From an uncultured Ruminococcus sp. (lineage in GTDB: Bacteria > Bacillota > Clostridia > Oscillospirales > Ruminococcaceae), in contig CAMVRM010000036.1 of assembly GCA_947169885.1 (NCBI GenBank), positions 1 through 35,472 of the forward strand: DNA of 35,472 nt. The letters run 5' to 3'. Positions 7,954-15,868 of the stretch are shown here, one piece after another. Within the stretch, counting starts at the first letter, position 1, and each line of letters starts with the position of its first letter. Both the position numbers and the translations under genes were made by a program. Under the pieces are notes generated by a model that saw only the letters and a program-made list of their open reading frames with translations, did not search any database and was not told the DNA's origin.

Positions 7954-8997
7954 ATGACATACACAGCAAAAATTGAACAGACAAAAGACTACAAAAAGCG
8001 TATGCACTATATGCCGAACACGGACACATTTGAGGAAAAGGACTATGACAGCTTATCATATATCAGGAACGTGCCTTTTCCCTCAGGCTGGATAAAGGAG
8101 TCGGGAACGCCGCCTTGTGAGCATCTTGATGTTATCGTGATGACCGAAGAACACTGCGAACTCGGTGACGAGATACTCGTCCGTGTGATAGGCGTGTTCT
8201 GCCGTTCGGACGGTGACAACAAGCTTGTCGCTGTTCCGGTGAGCCGTCCCGAGAATGATATTTCCGAACTTCCGGACAGCGAGAGCGACACTCTGCACAG
8301 TCTTTACCCGAAAATAGGAAATGGTGAGGGCTGGTTCGGGAAAGAGCGTGCCGAGAATGTTATCTCGGAATTTTTCAGCTGTAAAAAGCGCAAGATAATA
8401 GTCACTGTTCAGCACACGGAATCGGAGCATCATATAAACGGTCACATCGGTGCGTGGGGCGAATGGGATCTGACCGAAAAAGGCAGACAGCAAGCCTTTG
8501 AGGTCGGCAAGTGGCTTTTGTGGGAGGACTGTCACAGAGGTTTCAAGATGTACTGCTCCGATCAGCCGCGAGCTGTGCAGACAGCCGAAGAAATGAACAA
8601 GTCGCTCAACTGCACGCCTGTGTATTCCGAACTGATAAGAGAGGTCAATGCAGGCGAGGGCAACGGCAAGCCGAGAGACTGGTACTATGAGCATGAAGCA
8701 CCGAAAAACGGCTATGACCCCGATTACAAGCCGTTCCCCGATGCAGAATCCGACAGGGAACTTTGGAACAGACTCATGCCGTTTTATAAGCAGATAACGG
8801 AAAGCGATGAAGAACGCATACTGATAGTCTCCCACGGAACAACGCTTAGTTTTTTGCAGTCGATGATAATGGGGTACAGCTTTGAGGATATTGCAAAGTT
8901 CCGTTTCAATGGAAGCGGCGGTGCTGTCTCGAAATTTGTGATAGAGCCTGACGGCAAGGTGACAGCTTATTATATAGATCAAAAGGTATTTTATTAA
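7954..8997 (+). CDS. Inorganic pyrophosphatase-like / histidine phosphatase fusion protein
   Basis: Two-domain cytosolic protein. Residues 15-145 resemble family I soluble pyrophosphatase: LDVIVM (58-63) corresponds to the DPxDV strand, and VRVIGVFCRSDGDNKLVAVP (76-95) to the GVLxMxDEGExDDKIIAVP region; several acidic metal ligands appear changed. Residues 148-347 are a histidine-phosphatase (phosphoglycerate-mutase-like) domain: QHTESE at 153-158 in place of the usual RHGE, WDLTEKGRQQA, R206 in SDQPRAVQTAEE, and H294 in VSHGTTLSF. The replacement of the first Arg by Gln is unusual, but I recall QHT-type relatives in clostridia. ATG follows AAAGGAGA. Located behind the NUDIX gene. Domain calls are fairly sure; activity and substrate are not. 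Confidence 0.8.
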   Translation: MTYTAKIEQTKDYKKRMHYMPNTDTFEEKDYDSLSYIRNVPFPSGWIKESGTPPCEHLDVIVMTEEHCELGDEILVRVIGVFCRSDGDNKLVAVPVSRPENDISELPDSESDTLHSLYPKIGNGEGWFGKERAENVISEFFSCKKRKIIVTVQHTESEHHINGHIGAWGEWDLTEKGRQQAFEVGKWLLWEDCHRGFKMYCSDQPRAVQTAEEMNKSLNCTPVYSELIREVNAGEGNGKPRDWYYEHEAPKNGYDPDYKPFPDAESDRELWNRLMPFYKQITESDEERILIVSHGTTLSFLQSMIMGYSFEDIAKFRFNGSGGAVSKFVIEPDGKVTAYYIDQKVFY

Positions 8998-9013
8998 TTC
9001 GGCAACAAATAAT

Positions 9014-9042
9014 TTGACAAACTCGCCAAAATGTGATATAAT
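9014..9042 (+). promoter_or_regulatory. Promoter of the tldD-tldE operon
   Basis: TTGACA (9014-9019), 17 bases, TATAAT (9037-9042), with an extended -10 (TGTGATATAAT). The leader to the tldD start is about 195 bases and contains the hairpin at 9140-9188. Confidence 0.85.
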
Positions 9043-9139
9043 AAATATATAGAAAGCACAAAAGAAACGGATCACAGAAAGTAAAATCCGTCAATTGTAT
9101 ATGAACTGAAAAATGTAGCGCTAAAACTGAGGAAAAATA

Positions 9140-9188
9140 AGAACCTGTCTTCACAAGGCTCTGTACGTGTCTTGTGAAGACAGGTTCT
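9140..9188. repeat. 18-bp-stem palindromic repeat, copy 1 (upstream of tldD)
   Basis: AGAACCTGTCTTCACAAG (9140-9157) and its perfect reverse complement (9171-9188) around a 13-base loop. No T run follows, so it is not a typical terminator. A second copy with identical arms lies at 11826-11873, just after tldE. Confidence 0.92.
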
Positions 9189-9243
9189 AAAATATTAAAA
9201 TGTTTTTCAAATATATCAACAAAAGAAAGAGAGGACGATCAAA

Positions 9244-10584
9244 ATGTATGTATTTCCAAAAGGACTGTATGCGGATATTCGCATAGAAAAAACAGAAACT
9301 GCCGCATATATGGTTCATAACGGCGAGGTCAAGCAGAACAGCGAAACTTCCGTTACAGGTGCAATGATAAGGGTCTATGACGGAAAAATGTGGTACACCA
9401 GCGTTACAAACGAACTTAATGCTGTCCAGTCGGAACTTGACAGTCTGGCGGCGATAGCTGAACCGAATGATGATATTGCAAACGACCCCGTTGTGAAGAT
9501 GTTCGAGGTCAACAAGGATAAGGTGCTTCATTTTGACGGCGAAAATGATGTCAGAAAGATAACCCGTCAACAGCGTGAAGATCTTGTTTCGCACTATATA
9601 TCCGCCTGCGTTGACAAGACTATCCCCGAGATGAAGCAGTGGTATGCAGGTTATTCTCAGGCACACGTCATCAAGGAATTTTATTCCAGCAAGGGCGCTG
9701 AGATCATTCAGGACTATCAGCAGTGCGGAGTCTGGGTGTTCTTTGATTTCGTTATCGGCGAGATAAAGACCACGGGCGGCAGAAATTTCAGAGGAATGTT
9801 CTTTGATAAGCTGTTCGGTCATGAGCAGGAGATAATCGACCGCCGTGAGCGCTATCTCGACTATGCCAAAAACGCAGTTGACGTTACTCCGGGAGATTAT
9901 GTGTGCGTGCTTTCGCCTGCGGTGACGGGAATGTTCACTCACGAAAGTTTCGGGCACAAGAGCGAGGCTGATTTCATGCTGAATGACAAGACCTTGCAGG
10001 AGGAATGGGTCATGGGCAAGAAGGTCGGCAGTGAGCTTGTGTCGATTTGCGACAGCGGCGATATGTTCCCCCACCGTGGCTATATCGCCTATGATGACGA
10101 GGGAACTGCGCCGAAAGAAACATGGCTCATCAAAAATGGCGTGCTGACAGGCAGACTTCACGATGCAAATTCTGCATCGGTTCTGGGCGAAGAACTGACG
10201 GGCAACGCAAGAGCCGAGGACTTCGGATATGTTCCTATGGTGCGTATGACAAATACATATATGCAGGCAGGCGAAAGCACTCCCGAAGAGATCATCGCAG
10301 GCGTTGATGACGGCATCTATGTTTATAACGTGAATTACGGAACAGGGCAGGGAACTTTCACCATGCAGCCCAATTGCTGTTACCGTATCAGAAACGGCAA
10401 GCTTGCAGAACCGCTCAGGGTCAATGTTGTGACGGGAACAGTGTTCCAGACGCTTTTTGATATAGACGCTGTGGGGAACGATCTGGAGTTCTGCGATCTA
10501 AGCACCTGCGGAAAGAACGGACAGTCCATGCCTGTTTCGGACGGCGGTCCGACTATCCGTGTCAGAAAGCTTACGATAAATTAA
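9244..10584 (+). CDS. tldD: TldD-type zinc metalloprotease subunit
   Basis: Catalytic subunit of the TldD/TldE heterodimeric protease, which in other bacteria trims unfolded peptides and matures or degrades substrates such as microcin B17 precursor and CcdA. The zinc motif HExxxH is seen as HESFGH in the context TGMFTHESFGHKSEADF. The third ligand Cys is in the C-terminal CGKNGQ block, followed by the conserved PVSDGGPTIRV. Its 446 residues are close to the family norm. ATG follows AGAGAGGA. Next to it, 13 bases downstream, is the tldE-like partner. No RiPP precursor or toxin-antitoxin gene is visible nearby, so the substrate is unknown. Gene identity is firm. Confidence 0.93.
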   Translation: MYVFPKGLYADIRIEKTETAAYMVHNGEVKQNSETSVTGAMIRVYDGKMWYTSVTNELNAVQSELDSLAAIAEPNDDIANDPVVKMFEVNKDKVLHFDGENDVRKITRQQREDLVSHYISACVDKTIPEMKQWYAGYSQAHVIKEFYSSKGAEIIQDYQQCGVWVFFDFVIGEIKTTGGRNFRGMFFDKLFGHEQEIIDRRERYLDYAKNAVDVTPGDYVCVLSPAVTGMFTHESFGHKSEADFMLNDKTLQEEWVMGKKVGSELVSICDSGDMFPHRGYIAYDDEGTAPKETWLIKNGVLTGRLHDANSASVLGEELTGNARAEDFGYVPMVRMTNTYMQAGESTPEEIIAGVDDGIYVYNVNYGTGQGTFTMQPNCCYRIRNGKLAEPLRVNVVTGTVFQTLFDIDAVGNDLEFCDLSTCGKNGQSMPVSDGGPTIRVRKLTIN

Positions 10585-10597
10585 GGAGGGGGACAGA

Positions 10598-11809
10598 ATG
10601 GAAAGAGAACTTATTACTTCGGAGTATTCATACCGTGAAGTCAAGATAGAAGAAACAAAGATAAAAACTTTCAGCAAAGATGACCGCATGAACCGTTCTT
10701 TCCGTGTTTATGACGGCGGATATGCAGGTATACAGTTCGTGCAGGGAAGTGCCGATGAGGATACTTGCTATAAAAAAGCACAGGACAACCTTATCCTGAA
10801 ACGTCCCTACAAATTCCCGCTCGAAACAGGCGTTCGTCATCGTGACAAGACCGAGCGTGAGTACAGCGACAAGGAACTTATGGAGATTGCCCGTGAAGCG
10901 GTGACGTATCTTGAAAAGAACTATCCCGATTTCATTTTTGGCGGTGAGGTAAGCGCTGTCAGAGAAGTGAAGTCTATGAGCAACAGTCTCGGACTTGACT
11001 ACTCAAACACTGACGGTATGCTCAACATAGGCATAAGCTTCAAACACAAGGACAGCAAGGACATCACAGACGGCTGGTTTTCGATAGGTCAGCGTAATTT
11101 CGACTTCAAGAAATTCACCGACATGGCAGACAACTATCTGAGCAATTTCACGAACATGGTCGAACTGCCCGAGGAACTTATCATTCAGAGACAGTATTAC
11201 GGTTTTCTTGCCAAGCTTGACGAGTGCCTGAACGCCGAGAATTTAGCGCTCGGAACTTCGCTTCTGACGGGCATGATCGGCGAAAAAGTGTTTGCCGACA
11301 GCTTTTCTCTCACTCATGATGTTTCGGACAAGGAAACATGGTGTACGCCTTTCTTTGACGGCGAGGGCGTTGTTCAGCCTGACGACAAGCGCATCTATAT
11401 CAAAAACGGTGTGCTTATCTCGGGTTATGCCGATAAATTCACCGCCAATAAATATGGCGTTCCGCACACGGGAAGTGCAGGCTTTGGCATGACTGACGTT
11501 CCGTATAACGGAAATGTGAACTTCCGCATCGAGCGCAGTGGAAAGACTGTCAAAGAACTTCTTGACGGCAGACTTTCGGTCGTTCCGATAATGGCGGCAG
11601 GCGGCGGCTTCAACGACAAAGGTGAGTATGTAACTCCTGTTCAGACGGCATTGCTGAGCGACGGCGAACGTTTTCTCGGCAGACTTCCCGAGTTTGCCAT
11701 AAAGGGGAATATGTTCGATATGTTTGGCAAGAACTTTATCGGAGTAGGTTCAGATGACCCGATATTCAACGATAAGCAGATCATTGTGAAAATGGATTAC
11801 AGCAAGTAA
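10598..11809 (+). CDS. tldE: TldE/PmbA-like non-catalytic protease subunit
   Basis: Homologue of TldD lacking the HExxxH and C-terminal Cys motifs, as expected for the TldE/PmbA subunit that pairs with TldD and forms the substrate tunnel. The C terminus keeps the family features (IAAGGGF-type MAAGGGFNDKGEY near 330-343, GVGSDD near the end). It is 403 residues long and follows tldD by 13 bases with a strong AAGGAGGGGG site, so the two are co-translated. The palindromic repeat copy 2 and then a terminator follow the stop. Confidence in the pairing is high; biological substrate unknown. Confidence 0.9.
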   Translation: MERELITSEYSYREVKIEETKIKTFSKDDRMNRSFRVYDGGYAGIQFVQGSADEDTCYKKAQDNLILKRPYKFPLETGVRHRDKTEREYSDKELMEIAREAVTYLEKNYPDFIFGGEVSAVREVKSMSNSLGLDYSNTDGMLNIGISFKHKDSKDITDGWFSIGQRNFDFKKFTDMADNYLSNFTNMVELPEELIIQRQYYGFLAKLDECLNAENLALGTSLLTGMIGEKVFADSFSLTHDVSDKETWCTPFFDGEGVVQPDDKRIYIKNGVLISGYADKFTANKYGVPHTGSAGFGMTDVPYNGNVNFRIERSGKTVKELLDGRLSVVPIMAAGGGFNDKGEYVTPVQTALLSDGERFLGRLPEFAIKGNMFDMFGKNFIGVGSDDPIFNDKQIIVKMDYSK

Positions 11810-11825
11810 ATATCAAAACAACATA

Positions 11826-11873
11826 AGAACCTGTCTTCACAAGACACGCACATTTCTTGTGAAGACAGGTTCT
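11826..11873. repeat. 18-bp-stem palindromic repeat, copy 2 (downstream of tldE)
   Basis: The same AGAACCTGTCTTCACAAG arm (11826-11843) and reverse complement (11856-11873) around a 12-base loop. Arms and short flanks (ATA before, AAAA after) match copy 1 in direct orientation, whereas the loops (ACACGCACA here, ACACGTACA in copy 1 read backward) match better in inverted orientation. Confidence 0.92.
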
Positions 11874-11914
11874 AAAAATGCAGATGCTTCACCAACGAAA
11901 CATCTGCATTTTTT
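11874..11914. terminator. Bidirectional terminator between tldE and the LacI-GGDEF gene
   Basis: Stem AAAAATGCAGATG / CATCTGCATTTTTT with a 14-base loop; both strands end in T runs, serving two convergent genes. Confidence 0.9.
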
Positions 11915-11917
11915 ATT

Positions 11918-13858
11918 TTACTGTTTTCTGCTGCGCTTGTGCTCGACTTTTTGTGTATACATTTTTGTGTCGGCATCGTGGAGCAGTTTTTCAACAGCGT
12001 CAATGGTGTCAGCCTTACCGAGTGCAAAGCCTGCGCTTGCCATGACTTTGTAGGGTTTGCCGCTCTTTTCATTGTATTTGTTGAGAACTTCCAAGAAACT
12101 CATCAGCCGTTTTTCAAGTTCGTCTGATTTGTAGTTTCCGCTTCCGAGGATAAAGAATTCATCGCCGCCTGCACGTATACATATCTCACCGGGCATAGTT
12201 ATGGAACGAGCCGCATGAGCAAGCTCGATTATAGCGCTGTCGCCCTCGGCGTGTCCGAAATTATCGTTGATGTATTTCAGTCCGTCCATGTCAAGCACGC
12301 AGGCGAACATCATCGGCGCTTTTCCGAGCATTCCCGTAAGCCTGTTCTCCATTCCACGGCGGTTCATAAGACCTGTCATCGCATCAAATTCAGAGTACAT
12401 CGTAAGTTTGGTGCGCACTCTAATCATTTCAAGAGCGCTGTTGACGTTTCTGACCCAGTTGCGGTAAACTATGCCTATGCGTTTTTTCTGCGAAAGGGGA
12501 CAGGCAAGAACTGCATAACCAAGCACAGTGTTGAGAAAATGCACACTGGAAAAGTAATAGACCAGCGGTTCATCATGTTCCTTGTCAAGTTCGGGGTGGA
12601 GCGTTTTCACATCGAACAGCTCGCCATTTTTATCGGAGCAGAAGCGGTTCTTTTTCACTTCATCAAAGTCTTTAAAAGAGCGTGAATGAATGACCGTTTT
12701 AATGAGCCTGCTGAAACCTTCGTTCGGGAGCGCTGTCAGCCAATTTTCGTTCAGACAGAGGAAGAAATCCTTGTATGGTTTGAGCAGATAGTCTGTTTCG
12801 CCGATCTTTTTCAGGCATTCCTCGGTGTCGGAAGTGTTAGTCAGCTTTTCGAGCATATAACTGTCGAGCCACCTGCCGATGTTCACATCATCATACTGTT
12901 CCATGTCATATGGGTTGAAAGTGACGTTGAACAGCGAATCATAAAGCCTCTCACGGATATAGCGGATATTCTCCTGACCGCCGCAGCTTGCACACACACG
13001 CAGACCGTTTTCTGCGCTCTTTTCCGCAGGTATGATCTCTGCGTCCGGTTCTATCTGTTTTCTCAGAGCATTGACTGCTTCGGCGGCAGCCTTGCTTATG
13101 TCGGGGATATATGTGGTGATAGAAAGTTCATTGAGCGCCGCTTCGTGAGTGGCATCAAAACCTGTGACAGATACCTGCTTCGGAACATTTATCCCGTGTT
13201 TGAGGAGCTTGTTCACAAGTCCGATCGCCATGTGGTCGTTTGCACAAATAACTGCATCAGGCAGTTCAACTTCACCGCTGATTATCCTGTCAGCAAGTTC
13301 TTCGCCGCCGTTGTACCAGAAGTTACCGTAGAAAATATGATCTTCATTCAGCTTCATACCACGGCGTTCAAGTTCATTTCTTATGCCGACAAGTCTGCGC
13401 TGAGTGACCTCTGCGTCCTGCTGACCGCCAAGATATGCGATGTTTTTTCGTCCGCAGTTGTCGATAAGGTGAGCGGTTATAGTTTCAAAAGCATCAGTAT
13501 CGTCGACTTCGACTGCGCATGGAATGTCGCCCAGCGGCAAGTCGAAGCAAACTAATGGTTTATTGCATTTTTCCTTTATCTTTTTTTCAACTTCGTCACG
13601 TACCCATTCGGTGTTGGCTTCCGCAAGAGAGATAGTCGCAACAAAAACGCCGTCAAGTCTGTCAAAATCAACAAGGTCGAAGACACGCACCTCGCCATCA
13701 AGATATTCTCTGAAATCAGCGCAAGCCTGCATGAGCGGTGCAAAGACAGCAACGTCATATCCGTATTTTCTGCACTGTGCAAAAACGCCTTCCATAACAC
13801 GCTGCTGATAAACTGCCTCGGGGTTGGCAGTTATTAGACCTATCAGCTTTCTTTTCAT
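11918..13858 (-). CDS. LacI-type sensor / GGDEF diguanylate cyclase fusion
   Basis: Cytosolic one-component signalling enzyme. Residues 1-285 are a LacI/GalR-like ligand-binding domain without its DNA-binding HTH (typical LPDAVICANDHMAIGL at 199-214 and VPKQVSVTGFD at 225-235), closing with a CASCGG Cys motif (289-294). Residues 295-480 are a middle domain like that of the regulator at 1307-3526. Residues 488-640 form an intact GGDEF domain: FDAMTGLMNRRGM (491-503), DMDGLKYINDNFGH (523-536) and AGGDEF (563-568). The active site is intact; the inhibitory RxxD site (expected near 555-558) is absent (MPGE). Expected output is c-di-GMP in response to a small sugar-like ligand. No membrane segments. 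ATG preceded by AGGGGGG. No EAL, HD-GYP or PilZ protein is in the window. Confidence 0.9.
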   Translation of the reverse strand: MKRKLIGLITANPEAVYQQRVMEGVFAQCRKYGYDVAVFAPLMQACADFREYLDGEVRVFDLVDFDRLDGVFVATISLAEANTEWVRDEVEKKIKEKCNKPLVCFDLPLGDIPCAVEVDDTDAFETITAHLIDNCGRKNIAYLGGQQDAEVTQRRLVGIRNELERRGMKLNEDHIFYGNFWYNGGEELADRIISGEVELPDAVICANDHMAIGLVNKLLKHGINVPKQVSVTGFDATHEAALNELSITTYIPDISKAAAEAVNALRKQIEPDAEIIPAEKSAENGLRVCASCGGQENIRYIRERLYDSLFNVTFNPYDMEQYDDVNIGRWLDSYMLEKLTNTSDTEECLKKIGETDYLLKPYKDFFLCLNENWLTALPNEGFSRLIKTVIHSRSFKDFDEVKKNRFCSDKNGELFDVKTLHPELDKEHDEPLVYYFSSVHFLNTVLGYAVLACPLSQKKRIGIVYRNWVRNVNSALEMIRVRTKLTMYSEFDAMTGLMNRRGMENRLTGMLGKAPMMFACVLDMDGLKYINDNFGHAEGDSAIIELAHAARSITMPGEICIRAGGDEFFILGSGNYKSDELEKRLMSFLEVLNKYNEKSGKPYKVMASAGFALGKADTIDAVEKLLHDADTKMYTQKVEHKRSRKQ

Positions 13859-13988
13859 TGAGCGCCCCCCTTTTCAGTGTTAATAATATCTGTTATTATT
13901 TTATATAATATATATTACTACGATATGAAATATTATCACATATTTAGTAAATTTATGTATAATATGCTGAACTAATGTCAAATGCGTG

Positions 13989-15668
13989 TTATTCAACAGT
14001 TCCAAAATCAGCAGGAACTTCTTCAACTCCGTACTGCTCCAGCAGGTCTTCACGCATCCAGACAGTCTGATAGCTGTATTGTATAGAATCGAACTTCCAT
14101 GTGAAATAGCTGTAAACTCTGTATACCCGCTTGAAATGGTGTTTTGCGACCTCGTCCTTGCCGTAGATAGTGTCAAGCACTTTCATATCACCGATGATGA
14201 TGTCAGGATAAGGTTCTTTTGAAAGTTTTTCGTAGCAGTCTCTGCGATCTTGGTCAGTAGTTTTTTTGTATGTCTCATATTCTCTGTCACGACCCGGGTC
14301 GTAGTGGTTTGCGATGATCATTCTGCCGAAGTAAGGAGCAAGAGTTGTGGCATAAAGATTGTCTCTTACCGAGACATCTGTGTACGGGTCGATTTTCAGT
14401 TCTGACATATCTGTATTGATGCTGTAATCGCTGTCGTTCTCTTCTTCCTGCTCTTTAGGTTCAAAGAGCCAGCATGCAAAGATGCGCAGGTCTTCAAGTC
14501 CGTTGTCTTTAATGAAGTTCGCAATGTCTCTTGCTTCAAAAAATGTGTACTTGATGTCTTTGTAGCAGGAAGCGCCTGCCGATAAAGGCATGATGAGAAA
14601 CAATGCCGCAGTCATCACAGACACACCTTTTTCAAGCGCAGGTTTATTTATCTTTTTTACGATCTCACGGTAAACAGGCTGTTTTTCGTCGGCAAATGCC
14701 GTGAAGATATACACCAGAAAATAGAAGTATACCTGCATCATGTGATGCCAACTCCATATGAAGGTGTAGAAAAGTGAAAAAATGATATACGGCACTAAAA
14801 ACTCTGCCATGCACTTTTTCTTTTTGCAGAAATAGATCATGAAAGCATTTATCAGTACAAAAAACAGTACACAAACGACAATGCCCGATTTGTATTGCGT
14901 AGGTGAAAATGTTGCTTCAAACGGAAGTGCGACCAAAAGATTTAGATAATAGGTCAGTGAACCTGCTGATTCTATGAATCCGTTCGGGTCAAAGTTGGTG
15001 TTCTCGGTGCTTGGGAATATCATTATCATGACGAACACTGCCAGCACAAACAGCAGAGCCAGCGGCAGAACTCGTTTGTCCTTGAAGATATTGCCCTTGC
15101 TCTTGTCTTTTCTGTATTCGCCTATGATCTGGAATACCCACACAAGGCAGAGCAGTCCTCCCATCATGATGCCCATGATATGTGTAACGCACATGACGGC
15201 TATCGTTAAGCAGTAGGCGGCAGGGTGTTCATCACGTTCAGGTCTGAGCAGTCCGAGTATCACGAAGCACGTAAATAAAATGCAGTAGCTTCTGTTGATG
15301 ATGGCTGTCTGATAAAGTATCATAAAGCTGAATGGGATAACTATCCTGAGCGTTCGGGGCATTTTTGACTTGAACATTATAAGTCCGCAGCCAAGCCCCG
15401 TGAACAGAATGTTGATCGCTTTGATAGTCGGCTCAAACGGCAGACCTGCCAATGCAAAAGGGCGCAGTATCAAGTGCCACAGTATCGGGTGGCACTCGGA
15501 ATGCGGCACTTCAAAAAACAGATCGTGCCAGGTGGCTTTAGCAGCTATCTGCCATGCCTGTATCTCATCGAACCATGGTTCGTGAAAGACTGCTATGGTG
15601 ATCGTGACCGCAAACCAAAGTATCATAGCTATGATCTCGGGCACGAACCTTTTCAGTTTTTCTGACAT
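13989..15668 (-). CDS. GT-C-type polytopic membrane glycosyltransferase, downstream paralogue
   Basis: Multi-spanning membrane protein of the GT-C superfamily, which uses polyprenyl-phosphate sugars and acts on the outer face of the membrane; exact acceptor unknown. Near the N terminus, after TM1, is the typical HEPWFDEIQAWQIA segment with D34 and E35 and then the PHSECHPILWHLILRP segment. About nine or ten further hydrophobic spans follow, then a soluble C-terminal domain of about 180 residues. I place the start at MSEK (15668) because GGAGG precedes it by 9 bases; a longer start at 15728 lacks one. The paralogue immediately upstream (15869-17563) is highly similar, with a 44-base identical tract (15460-15503 against 17355-17398). 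Confidence 0.82.
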   Translation of the reverse strand: MSEKLKRFVPEIIAMILWFAVTITIAVFHEPWFDEIQAWQIAAKATWHDLFFEVPHSECHPILWHLILRPFALAGLPFEPTIKAINILFTGLGCGLIMFKSKMPRTLRIVIPFSFMILYQTAIINRSYCILFTCFVILGLLRPERDEHPAAYCLTIAVMCVTHIMGIMMGGLLCLVWVFQIIGEYRKDKSKGNIFKDKRVLPLALLFVLAVFVMIMIFPSTENTNFDPNGFIESAGSLTYYLNLLVALPFEATFSPTQYKSGIVVCVLFFVLINAFMIYFCKKKKCMAEFLVPYIIFSLFYTFIWSWHHMMQVYFYFLVYIFTAFADEKQPVYREIVKKINKPALEKGVSVMTAALFLIMPLSAGASCYKDIKYTFFEARDIANFIKDNGLEDLRIFACWLFEPKEQEEENDSDYSINTDMSELKIDPYTDVSVRDNLYATTLAPYFGRMIIANHYDPGRDREYETYKKTTDQDRRDCYEKLSKEPYPDIIIGDMKVLDTIYGKDEVAKHHFKRVYRVYSYFTWKFDSIQYSYQTVWMREDLLEQYGVEEVPADFGTVE

Positions 15669-15868
15669 GAATTTGATCCTCCAATCTTTAGCTGTTGTCA
15701 GAAATTTTTTATAGGCACCACCGTACAAAGGCTTATGACGTTGGTTGTGCGGTGCTGCCTATGGTAAACGAGAATTAGATCTTCAACGTATCCCGCCCAC
15801 AGATGCCGTGATATTTACAGACGTGAGTAGGATTTGTCTGAAAATCTTTGTTGTTTACTATGTTTTTT
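15669..15868 (-). other. 200-base gap between the GT-C paralogues with a long hairpin
   Basis: Contains ATAGGCACCACCG (15711-15723) facing CGGTGCTGCCTAT (15750-15762), a 13-bp stem with one mismatch. On the minus strand it is followed by AAAAAATTT rather than a T run, so it may be an attenuator, mRNA-stabilising or decay hairpin. No known riboswitch motif or ORF recognised. Confidence 0.5.

Noticed and set aside
8083-9075. Long minus-strand open frame (330 codons)
   Set aside because: Runs antisense to the PPase/phosphatase fusion, which has clear motifs and a ribosome site. No family signature in the antisense frame.
9140-9188. Simple terminator for the phosphatase gene
   Set aside because: Stem lies downstream of the tldD promoter and lacks a T run; treated as a repeat.
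9187-10161. Long minus-strand open frame (324 codons)
   Set aside because: Antisense to tldD; its start region has no ribosome site and the tldD frame has strong family motifs.
9187-11873. RiPP precursor linked to tldDE
   Set aside because: No small precursor-like ORF with a leader/core pattern was visible in the flanks.
12686-13555. Plus-strand open frame (289 codons)
   Set aside because: Antisense shadow of the LacI-GGDEF gene.
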